NCBI GenBank assembly: GCA_946481135.1
Contig: CAMLMQ010000140.1
Span: 1 to 8,182, forward strand
Reading direction: 5' to 3'
Length of the DNA stretch: 8,182 nucleotides
From: an uncultured Microbacteriaceae bacterium
Lineage (GTDB): Bacteria > Actinomycetota > Actinomycetes > Actinomycetales > Microbacteriaceae
The notes under the pieces are model-generated. The model worked only from the letters and a program-made list of their open reading frames with translations. It made no database searches and was not told the origin of the DNA. This document shows positions 1 to 4,714 of the stretch, piece by piece (within the stretch, counting starts at the first letter, position 1; every line of letters begins with the position of its first letter). The translations under genes and the position numbers were made by a program.

Positions 1-1891
1 TCTCGAAGCGGAAGATGCGCGAGTGCTCGAGGTAGCGCCCGAGGATGCTGCGCACCCGGATGTTCTCGCTCAGCCCGGGCACCCCCGGCTTGAGCGAGCA
101 GATGCCGCGCACCCACACCTCGACGGGCACGCCGGCCTGACTCGCCCGGTAGAGGCCGTCGATGATCTGCTCGTCGACCATCGAGTTGACCTTGATGCGG
201 ATGCCGGAGGGCTTGCCGTCGCGGGCGTTCGCCGCTTCGCGGGCGATGTCCTTGAGCAGGCCCTTGCGCAGGTAGCGCGGCGCGACGAGAAGGCGCTTGA
301 ACTTCTTCTCGATCGCGTAGCCCGAGAGCTCGTTGAACAGTCGGGTGAGATCCTTGCCGACGGTCTCGTCGGCGGTGAGCAGCCCGAGGTCCTCGTAGAT
401 GCGGCTGGTCTTCGGGTTGTAGTTCCCGGTGCCGATGTGGCTGTAGTGCGCGAGGCGTCCGCCCTCCTGCCGGATGACGAGCGCGAGCTTGCTGTGCGTC
501 TTCAGGCCGACGAGCCCGTAGACGACGTGGACGCCGGCCTTCTCGAGCTTGCGTGCCCATCCGATGTTCGCCTGCTCGTCGAAGCGCGCCTTGATCTCGA
601 CGAGGGCGAGCACGGCCTTGCCCGCCTCCGCCGCGTCGATGAGCGCCTCGACGATCGGACTGTCGCCCGACGTGCGGTAGAGCGTCTGCTTGATCGCGAG
701 CACGTTGGGGTCGGTGGCGGCCTGCTCGAGGAACGCCTGGACGCTCGTCGCGAACGACTCGTACGGGTGGTGCAGCAGGATGTCGCCGCGCTGGATCGAG
801 GCGAAGACATCCGGCTTCTCGGTCGGCTCGGTCGGCAGCAGGTTGACGCTCGTCGTCGGCACGTGCCGCGGGTACTTGAGCGCGGGCTTGTCGATGCGGG
901 TCACCTCGAAGAGCCCCGACAGGTCGAGCGGCGCCGGAAGGCGGTAGACCTCCTGCTCGGTGATCTGCAGCTCCGACATGAGCAGGCCGAGGGTGACCTC
1001 ATCCATGTCGTCGGTGATCTCCAAGCGGATCGGCGGGCCGAATCGCCGCCGCTGCAACTCCTTCTCGAGCGCCGTGAGGAGGTTCTCGGCGTCGTCCTCC
1101 TCGACCTCGACGTCCTCGTTGCGGGTGACGCGGAACTCGTGGTGCTCGAGCACCTCCATCCCGGGGAAGAGCTCCTCGAGATGGTTCGAGATGAGGTCCT
1201 CGAGCGGGATGAACCGCAGCACGCCGGTGCCGTCGTCGGGGAGCTTCACGAAGCGCGGGAGGTTGGTGGGCACCTTGAGTCGGGCGAACTCCTCCTTGCC
1301 CGTCTTCGGGTTGCGCACCCGCACCGACAGGTTGAGCGAGAGGCCCGAGATGTAGGGGAACGGATGCGCCGGGTCGACCGCGAGGGGCATCAGCACGGGG
1401 AAGATCTGGCCCGAGAAGATCTCGCCGACCACGGTGCGGTCGCTCTCGGCGAGGTCGCTCCAGCTCTCGACGTGGATGCCGGCGTCGTCGAGCAACGGCT
1501 TGAGGGACTGGAACGCGCGGGCGTGGCGCTCCTGCAGCACGTGGGCGCGGCCGCTGATGTCGGCGAGCACGTCGAGCGGGGCACGCCCGATGTTGGTCGG
1601 CACGGCGATGCCGGTGGCGATGCGACGCTTGAGGCCCGCGACGCGCACCATGAAGAACTCGTCGAGGTTGCTCGCGAAGATCGCGAGGAAGTTCGCCCGT
1701 TCCAGCAGCGGAAGCGTGGGGTCTTCGGCGAGCTCGAGGACGCGTTGGTTGAAGGCGAGCCAGGAGAGTTCGCGGTCGAGGAAGCGCTCGCCGGGCAGCT
1801 CGGTGTCGTCGACGAACATCGGCTCCGCGTCGTAGTCGTCGAGCAGGTCGGCCGCGATCGTCGCGTCGCCGAGCGGGCTGTCGTCCACCAT
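1..1891 (-). CDS. ppk: Polyphosphate kinase 1 (C-terminus cut off by window edge)
   Basis: Reversibly transfers the terminal phosphate of ATP to a growing inorganic polyphosphate chain; a cytosolic or membrane-peripheral enzyme of phosphate storage and stress response. The 630 visible residues run through all family landmarks: the N-terminal helical domain with [15 protein letters not shown] (about 41-55) and [15 protein letters not shown] (about 74-88), the [11 protein letters not shown] stretch with R406, and ARFDEQANI with R436. H466 lies in GLKTHSK, the phospholipase-D-like HxK motif that carries the autophosphorylated histidine. H623 lies in RYLEHSRIF, the second catalytic histidine. Spacing of these four residues matches E. 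coli Ppk R375, R405, H435 and H592 with a constant offset of 31. Family members have about 700 residues, so roughly 90 are missing beyond base 1. The ATG at 1891 is preferred because a -10-like box lies 6 nt upstream and no Shine-Dalgarno sequence is visible. It lies 57 bp downstream of the MarR gene on the same strand, so read-through is possible. Identification is very secure. Confidence 0.97.
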   Translation of the reverse strand, partial: MVDDSPLGDATIAADLLDDYDAEPMFVDDTELPGERFLDRELSWLAFNQRVLELAEDPTLPLLERANFLAIFASNLDEFFMVRVAGLKRRIATGIAVPTNIGRAPLDVLADISGRAHVLQERHARAFQSLKPLLDDAGIHVESWSDLAESDRTVVGEIFSGQIFPVLMPLAVDPAHPFPYISGLSLNLSVRVRNPKTGKEEFARLKVPTNLPRFVKLPDDGTGVLRFIPLEDLISNHLEELFPGMEVLEHHEFRVTRNEDVEVEEDDAENLLTALEKELQRRRFGPPIRLEITDDMDEVTLGLLMSELQITEQEVYRLPAPLDLSGLFEVTRIDKPALKYPRHVPTTSVNLLPTEPTEKPDVFASIQRGDILLHHPYESFATSVQAFLEQAATDPNVLAIKQTLYRTSGDSPIVEALIDAAEAGKAVLALVEIKARFDEQANIGWARKLEKAGVHVVYGLVGLKTHSKLALVIRQEGGRLAHYSHIGTGNYNPKTSRIYEDLGLLTADETVGKDLTRLFNELSGYAIEKKFKRLLVAPRYLRKGLLKDIAREAANARDGKPSGIRIKVNSMVDEQIIDGLYRASQAGVPVEVWVRGICSLKPGVPGLSENIRVRSILGRYLEHSRIFRFE

Positions 1892-1896
1892 GGACC

Positions 1897-1902
1897 GATC
1901 AT
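1897..1902 (-). promoter_or_regulatory. Candidate leaderless -10 box of ppk (CATGAT)
   Basis: Read on the minus strand, CATGAT is followed by six bases (CGGTCC) and then the ppk ATG. This would put transcription start on the A of the start codon. The first base departs from the TANNNT consensus and no good -35 is visible, so this is a moderate call. It rests on the spacing, the absence of a Shine-Dalgarno sequence, and the same arrangement at three other genes in this window. Confidence 0.4.
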
Positions 1903-1948
1903 GCCAGCACGCGGATGAACGCCCGCTTAACTCGCGGACGGCGGAGGT

Positions 1949-2392
1949 TCAGCGCAGGCGACGGAGGCTGTCGCGAAGCGCGGCGAGGGCGGCCGGACCG
2001 AGCCGCTCGGCGTAGACCTCCGTGATCTCCCGGGAGGCCGTGATCGCGTCGCGGCAGAAGGCGACACCGAGATCGGTGAGCCGCACGATCGTCGCCCGGC
2101 CGTCGCTCGGGTCGGGTGCGGTCGTGACGTAGCCGAGCGCTTCGACCTCCCGGACGAGGGCGCTCATCGCCTGTCGGCTGTGTCCGGCATGCTCCGCGAG
2201 AGTCGAGATGCGGCTGCCGCCGGCTTCGATGCCCGAGAAGACCGGGAACTGCGAGAGGCGGATGGGGTGGCCGAGCCGCGTGATGCGGTCGATGACGGCC
2301 GCGTTCACCGACCGTGCGGCCGCGCCGAGCAGCAGTCCGAGATCGTCCTCGGCGGTCGCGGCGAGTTCGCGCAGAACGTCGGCGTCATCCAT
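1949..2392 (-). CDS. MarR-family transcriptional regulator
   Basis: Dimeric winged-helix DNA-binding protein of 147 residues, the usual MarR length. Helix-turn-helix: ISTLAEHAGHSRQAMSALVREVEALGYV (about 62-89), followed by the wing signature DPSDGRATIVRLT (about 94-106). The N- and C-terminal helices would form the dimer interface. It has one cysteine (C113), in the helix after the wing, so it is not a classical OhrR with an N-terminal sensing cysteine; its ligand cannot be told from sequence. The ATG at 2392 is chosen over the TTG at 2413 because AAGGGGAGG lies 7 nt upstream of it. It is divergent from the peroxiredoxin gene, and the shared region holds two inverted repeats of MarR-box type, so it probably represses both that gene and itself. 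Downstream on the same strand is ppk. The family is secure; the regulon is inferred. Confidence 0.93.
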   Translation of the reverse strand: MDDADVLRELAATAEDDLGLLLGAAARSVNAAVIDRITRLGHPIRLSQFPVFSGIEAGGSRISTLAEHAGHSRQAMSALVREVEALGYVTTAPDPSDGRATIVRLTDLGVAFCRDAITASREITEVYAERLGPAALAALRDSLRRLR

Positions 2393-2399
2393 CGCAGCA

Positions 2400-2408
2400 C
2401 CTCCCCTT
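2400..2408 (-). promoter_or_regulatory. Shine-Dalgarno of the MarR gene
   Basis: AAGGGGAGG on the minus strand ends 7 nt before the ATG at 2392. It decides that start over the upstream in-frame TTG at 2413, whose extra seven residues would be encoded partly by the ribosome binding site itself. Confidence 0.8.
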
Positions 2409-2435
2409 GACAAATAGGCAACCTTCTTGTCTAGT
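2407..2435 (+). promoter_or_regulatory. Sigma70-type promoter of the peroxiredoxin gene
   Basis: A perfect -35 hexamer TTGACA at 2407-2412 is followed by a 17-bp spacer and TCTAGT at 2430-2435, a 4/6 match to TATAAT. The predicted transcription start is near 2442, giving a leader of about 40 nt. One inverted-repeat operator fills the spacer and a second covers the predicted start, so a bound repressor would block polymerase directly. Confidence 0.72.
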
Positions 2436-2438
2436 TAA
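2411..2438 (-). promoter_or_regulatory. Possible MarR-gene promoter (weak)
   Basis: On the minus strand TTAACT (2438-2433) and TATTTG (2416-2411) are separated by 16 bp and point towards the MarR gene. Both match their consensus only partly (4/6 and 3/6). If real, the promoter is interleaved with the opposing one and with both operators, which would give autorepression. Confidence 0.3.
2415..2433. promoter_or_regulatory. MarR-type operator site 1 (imperfect inverted repeat)
   Basis: TAGGCAACC-T-TCTTGTCTA: two 9-bp arms around a single central base, with 6 of 9 positions complementary. It lies between the -35 and -10 of the plus-strand promoter and overlaps the putative minus-strand -10. Its core CAACCTNNTTG is shared with site 2. 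Assignment to the adjacent MarR protein is inferred from position and symmetry. Confidence 0.65.
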
Positions 2439-2454
2439 GCAACCTGGTTGCCTA
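2436..2454. promoter_or_regulatory. MarR-type operator site 2 (near-perfect inverted repeat)
   Basis: TAAGCAACC-T-GGTTGCCTA: 9-bp arms around one central T, with 8 of 9 positions complementary. It covers the predicted start of the peroxiredoxin transcript. The centre at 2445 lies 21 bp from the centre of site 1 (2424), two helical turns, so two repressor dimers would sit on the same DNA face. The outermost arms of the two sites also form an exact 10-bp inverted repeat, ATAGGCAACC at 2414-2423 and GGTTGCCTAT at 2446-2455. Confidence 0.8.
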
Positions 2455-2469
2455 TCAGGTCCAGCAGCG

Positions 2470-2475
2470 AAGGAG
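2470..2475 (+). promoter_or_regulatory. Shine-Dalgarno of the peroxiredoxin gene
   Basis: AAGGAG lies 6 nt before the ATG at 2482 and fixes that start. An open frame extends upstream into the operator region, but that part would be non-coding leader. Confidence 0.8.
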
Positions 2476-2481
2476 TTCATT

Positions 2482-2988
2482 ATGCCCGAGGCTGTCTCTG
2501 TCCCCGCAGCGGGGGCGACCCTGCCCGACCTCCCCCTGATCGCGCCCGACGGCGCCGCCTCGACCCTCCACGCCGCGCGTGACGGCCGACGGGCCCTCGT
2601 CCTGTTCATGCGCTCGAGCACCTGCCCGGTCTGCCACGCGCACGTGCGCGAGATCGTCCGTCTCGCCGAGGAAGGAGATCTGCGCGGCGCCGCCTTCCTG
2701 CTCGTCACGCCGGGGGAGGCCGACGAGGCCCGCACCGTGCGCGAGCGCGTGCGCTCCGACATCGCCGAGGTGTGGGCATCCGGACGTCACCATGCCGACG
2801 TCGGGCTGGGCACGTTCCTCACCCTGCAGCACAGCGGTTCGTTCGTGCTGGACGCCGACGGCACCGTGCGATACTCACGTGCCAGCGCCCTCCCGACGGG
2901 CAGCTTCTCCCGCGTCGAGGCGCTCGAGGCGCTCGCCGAGGACGCCCCTCCGACCCCACGGGATCGGGGACGGGTCACACGGGGGTGA
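2482..2988 (+). CDS. Peroxiredoxin-like (AhpC/TSA, thioredoxin-fold) protein
   Basis: A 168-residue cytosolic thioredoxin-fold protein, probably a thiol peroxidase or disulfide reductase. The N-terminal part [13 protein letters not shown] (about 12-24) is the usual redoxin entry strand. [21 protein letters not shown] (38-58) holds the active site, with C48 and C51 in a CPVC motif at the start of the long helix, as in Prx-like proteins with an RxxxCPxC active site. [11 protein letters not shown] near 129-139 is the typical late beta-hairpin. There is no signal peptide and no other cysteine, so any catalytic disulfide within one chain must be C48-C51. It is divergent from the MarR regulator, with a strong promoter covered by two inverted repeats, suggesting derepression by an oxidant or electrophile (inferred). 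Its last 14 bp overlap the 3' end of glnR on the other strand. The fold is secure; the substrate is unknown. Confidence 0.88.
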   Translation: MPEAVSVPAAGATLPDLPLIAPDGAASTLHAARDGRRALVLFMRSSTCPVCHAHVREIVRLAEEGDLRGAAFLLVTPGEADEARTVRERVRSDIAEVWASGRHHADVGLGTFLTLQHSGSFVLDADGTVRYSRASALPTGSFSRVEALEALAEDAPPTPRDRGRVTRG

Positions 2989-3655
2989 GGCGGTCTTCGT
3001 CCTCGTAGACGTTGAAGCGGTACCCGACGTTGCGCACGGTGCCGATGAGCGACTCGAGGTCGCCGAGCTTCGCGCGCAGGCGACGCACGTGCACGTCGAC
3101 GGTGCGGGTGCCGCCGAAGTAGTCGTAGCCCCACACCTCGCTCAGCAGCTGCTCGCGGGTGAACACGCGCGACGGGTGGGTCGCGAAGAACCGCAGCAGT
3201 TCGAACTCCTTGAAGGTGAGGTCGAGCGGCTTGCCGTGCACCTTGGCCGAGTACGACGCCTCGTCGATGACGACGCCCGACGCCTGGATCTTCGACCCCG
3301 TCTTCTCCTGCGCGAGACGTCCGATGACGAGGCGGATGCGGGCATCCACCTCCGCCGGCCCGGCGGTCTCGAGGATGACGTCGTCGACGCCCCAGTCGGC
3401 CGACACGGCGGTGAGCCCACCCTCGGTGAGCACGAGCACGAGGGGCACCGTGACGCCCGTCGTCGTGAGGATCTTGCAGAGCGACTTGGCGCTCGCGAGG
3501 TCCTGGCGGGCGTCGATGAAGATGAGGTCGGCGGTGGGCGCGTTGATGAGCGCGGCGGGTTCGGCGGGGATCGCGCGGGTGCGATGCGAGAGCAGACCGA
3601 GCGCGGGCAGCGCCTCTCCTTCGACCGCGGAGGTCAGGATGAGCAGCTGGGCCAC
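2975..3655 (-). CDS. glnR: GlnR, OmpR-family nitrogen regulator (orphan response regulator)
   Basis: Global transcriptional regulator of nitrogen assimilation in actinobacteria (glutamine synthetase, ammonium and nitrate uptake genes). The 226 residues comprise a receiver-like domain (about 1-115) and a winged helix (about 127-215). The latter has [33 protein letters not shown] and the recognition helix [15 protein letters not shown], then the wing [12 protein letters not shown]. GlnR-specific features are [19 protein letters not shown] and [17 protein letters not shown]. The receiver is degenerate: the usual acidic pair near residues 8-10 is replaced by TS, and no lysine is seen at the usual place near 100. 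D48 occupies the phospho-acceptor position. This matches GlnR proteins reported to act without phosphorylation. No sensor kinase gene lies beside it. The start is GTG at 3655 with GAGAGGA 7 nt upstream. The 3' end overlaps the peroxiredoxin gene tail-to-tail by 14 bp. Confidence 0.93.
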   Translation of the reverse strand: MAQLLILTSAVEGEALPALGLLSHRTRAIPAEPAALINAPTADLIFIDARQDLASAKSLCKILTTTGVTVPLVLVLTEGGLTAVSADWGVDDVILETAGPAEVDARIRLVIGRLAQEKTGSKIQASGVVIDEASYSAKVHGKPLDLTFKEFELLRFFATHPSRVFTREQLLSEVWGYDYFGGTRTVDVHVRRLRAKLGDLESLIGTVRNVGYRFNVYEDEDRLTPV

Positions 3656-3662
3656 GCGCGAG

Positions 3663-3669
3663 TCCTCTC
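3663..3669 (-). promoter_or_regulatory. Shine-Dalgarno of glnR
   Basis: GAGAGGA on the minus strand, 7 nt before the GTG at 3655, supports that GTG as the true start. Confidence 0.7.
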
Positions 3670-3684
3670 AAACGCCTACCGCAC

Positions 3685-3690
3685 AGTGTA
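3685..3690 (-). promoter_or_regulatory. Candidate -10 box of glnR (TACACT)
   Basis: TACACT fits the actinobacterial TANNNT consensus. Transcription would begin near 3678 and give a short leader of about 22 nt containing the glnR Shine-Dalgarno sequence. No convincing -35 was seen 16-18 bp upstream. A 7-bp inverted repeat begins immediately upstream of the box. Confidence 0.5.
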
Positions 3691-3717
3691 CGGACACCTA
3701 CGATTGAGGCGTGTCCG
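3691..3717. repeat. Inverted repeat between glnR and the 93-aa membrane gene
   Basis: CGGACAC (3691-3697) and GTGTCCG (3711-3717) are exact inverted copies separated by 13 bp. The dyad abuts the glnR -10 and encloses the -10 of the divergent gene; its right arm runs into that gene's first codons. It could be a binding site controlling both genes, or chance in GC-rich DNA. It does not resemble the GTNAC-type half-sites described for GlnR. Confidence 0.4.
3699..3704 (+). promoter_or_regulatory. Candidate leaderless -10 box (TACGAT) of the 93-aa membrane gene
   Basis: TACGAT fits TANNNT and is followed by exactly six bases (TGAGGC) and the GTG at 3711, so transcription would start at the G of the start codon. 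This favours GTG 3711 over the in-frame ATG at 3720, for which GAGG at 3706-3709 would be a distant Shine-Dalgarno sequence. Confidence 0.55.
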
Positions 3718-3992
3718 CCATGTCCCGCAGCGTCCCGCCCGTCTGGCTCGCCGCGCTCGCGGGCTCGATCGGCGTCGCGGTGTTCGCCGGCGACGCGTTC
3801 CTCACCTGGATCCCGGTGGTCGCGGCCGCGGCGGTGCTGCTGACCTTCGTCATCCAGTTGTCGCTGCAGCGCAAGGAGGGGCTCGTGAACCGCATCATCG
3901 CGAGCGTCGGCGGTGTGCTCGTGATCCTCGGGGCGACGACCGCCGTGCTGAGCCTGCTCCACCCCGGTTCGCTCGATAGGCTGCTGTCATGA
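3711..3992 (+). CDS. Small three-helix membrane protein of unknown function
   Basis: I do not recognise a named family. The 93 residues form three hydrophobic segments, about 11-27 (VWLAALAGSIGVAVFAG), 31-52 (ending in FVIQLSL) and 61-83 (from RIIASVGG). A charged loop QRKEGLVNR sits between helices 2 and 3, so this is very likely an integral cytoplasmic-membrane protein. There is no cleavable signal peptide with an AxA site. It is the first gene of a same-strand cluster and is divergent from glnR across 55 bp. Its TGA stop overlaps the ATG of the next, 36-codon, gene (ATGA at 3989-3992), which points to translational coupling. The start is GTG 3711, from the leaderless-type -10; ATG 3720 is an alternative giving 90 residues. 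G/C third-position codon bias matches the neighbours, supporting a real gene. Confidence 0.8.
   Translation: MSAMSRSVPPVWLAALAGSIGVAVFAGDAFLTWIPVVAAAAVLLTFVIQLSLQRKEGLVNRIIASVGGVLVILGATTAVLSLLHPGSLDRLLS
3977..3982 (+). promoter_or_regulatory. Candidate internal leaderless -10 box (TAGGCT) of the 36-aa gene
   Basis: TAGGCT lies inside the end of the 93-aa gene and is followed by six bases (GCTGTC) and the ATG at 3989. The surrounding 11-mer CTCGATAGGCT (3972-3982) recurs exactly upstream of gpm (7682-7692), again 6 nt before an ATG. This suggests a second transcription start for the distal part of the cluster. Confidence 0.5.
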
Positions 3993-4099
3993 TGCTCGCC
4001 CTGGAACTGTTCTTCATCGGACTCCTGGGTCTCGCGGTGCTCGCGATCGGTTTCGTCTCGCTCGTCGTCGTCTACAACCTGTTCCGCGGCCAGCGCTAG
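3989..4099 (+). CDS. 36-aa single-helix membrane microprotein
   Basis: The frame reads MMLALELFFIGLLG, then LAVLAIGFVSLVVV, then YNLFRGQR and a TAG stop: one hydrophobic helix of about 25 residues and a short basic tail, predicted cytoplasmic. Function unknown. Support for a real gene: its ATG overlaps the preceding TGA as ATGA; a TAGGCT box lies 6 nt before the ATG; its stop forms part of the AGGAG that serves the next gene; and it exactly fills the 116-bp space between two well-supported genes. A second ATG follows directly at 3992. Short membrane proteins of this kind often modulate a larger partner, here perhaps the 93-aa protein or the FUSC protein, but that is a guess. Confidence 0.62.
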   Translation: MMLALELFFIGLLGLAVLAIGFVSLVVVYNLFRGQR

Positions 4100-4102
4100 G
4101 AG
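4098..4102 (+). promoter_or_regulatory. Shine-Dalgarno of the FABP-like gene, overlapping the previous stop
   Basis: AGGAG includes the last two bases of the TAG stop of the 36-aa gene and lies 6 nt before GTG 4109 (9 nt before GTG 4112). The geometry implies that ribosomes ending the microprotein could re-initiate on this gene. Confidence 0.7.
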
Positions 4103-4108
4103 CGGGTC

Positions 4109-4714
4109 GTGGTGTTCGAACTCGACGCCGACCTCCCCGCTGAGATCGTCCCCCTGTCCTGGCTCCTGGGAGTCTGGGAGGGCACGGGCGTGATCGCGTA
4201 CCGCGTCGGCGAGGACATGCGCGAGCACGAGTTCGGACAGCGGGTCGCGTTCACCCACGACGGCGGCCCGCACCTGCAGTACGTGTGCTCGACGTGGCTC
4301 GCGGGCGACGAGGCCGCCCACCGTCCGCTCTTCTCGGAGCTCGGCTACTGGCGGCTGAGCCGGCCGCTCGGCTCAGCCGACCCCGGCCCCGGGATGCTGC
4401 CGGGCATCGGCGACCCGGTGTTCCAGACCGCCGACTCGGTCGAGACGCTGCGCAACGACGCCGGCTCGTTCGACATCGAGGTCTCGATCCTCCACGCAGG
4501 CGGGGTGAGCGAGCTGTACCTCGGCACCGTCGCCGGCCCGCGCATCGACCTGGGAACGGATGCCGTGGTGCGTTCGGCGTCGGCGAAGGACTACTCGGCG
4601 GCCACACGCCTCTACGGTCTCGTCGACGACCACCTGCTCTGGGCATGGGACATCGCCGCCCTCGGGCAGGATCTGCGCACCCACGCGTCGGGACGGTTGG
4701 CCCGCGTTGACTAG
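4109..4714 (+). CDS. FABP-like / nitrobindin-type beta-barrel protein (DUF1794 family)
   Basis: A 201-residue cytosolic protein of the heme-binding FABP-like family. Characterised members bind ferric heme and act on peroxynitrite or NO, while the related mycobacterial Rv0813c is a lipocalin-like barrel of uncertain ligand. The entry signature LSWLLGVWEGTGVIAYR (about 16-32) matches the family's LLGxWxGxGxxxY motif. Alternating beta-strand stretches follow, including FGQRVAF, HLQYVCSTW, GYWRLSR, VETLRND and FDIEVSILHAGGVSELYLG. The end DLRTHASGRLARV (188-200) carries H192 where nitrobindins place the heme-coordinating histidine (from remembered family alignments). An insertion rich in Gly and Pro (about 88-104) is longer than in minimal nitrobindins. 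The start is GTG 4109 or 4112. The last 8 bp overlap the TTG start of the YgfZ-like gene, so the two are probably co-translated. Family secure; heme binding inferred. Confidence 0.86.
   Translation: MVFELDADLPAEIVPLSWLLGVWEGTGVIAYRVGEDMREHEFGQRVAFTHDGGPHLQYVCSTWLAGDEAAHRPLFSELGYWRLSRPLGSADPGPGMLPGIGDPVFQTADSVETLRNDAGSFDIEVSILHAGGVSELYLGTVAGPRIDLGTDAVVRSASAKDYSAATRLYGLVDDHLLWAWDIAALGQDLRTHASGRLARVD

Noticed and set aside
23..1918. A 631-codon plus-strand open frame antisense to ppk
   Set aside because: Rich in Arg, Glu, Val and Leu with no recognisable domain. It is the mirror of GC-biased codons in ppk, whose catalytic residues all line up on the minus strand. Such long antisense frames are expected in high-GC genomes.
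1892..1948. Possible terminator hairpin between the MarR gene and ppk
   Set aside because: Only 4-bp stems could be drawn and there is no T-run on the minus strand, so no intrinsic terminator is supported.
2314..2481. N-terminal extension of the peroxiredoxin frame up to 2314
   Set aside because: It would translate through the MarR gene's 5' end, the promoter and both operators. AAGGAG 6 nt before ATG 2482 marks the real start.
2945..2990. Possible bidirectional terminator between the peroxiredoxin gene and glnR
   Set aside because: The best stem (CCCC with GGGG around an 8-nt loop) is 4 bp, lies in coding sequence, and has no T-run on either strand.
3685..3720. GlnR autoregulatory box in the glnR upstream region
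   Set aside because: I looked for paired GTNAC-type half-sites and found none with the right spacing; the dyad there has a different sequence.
2579..3979. A 466-codon plus-strand frame over the peroxiredoxin and antisense to glnR
   Set aside because: Out of frame with the peroxiredoxin and antisense to the well-supported glnR; no domain is recognisable.
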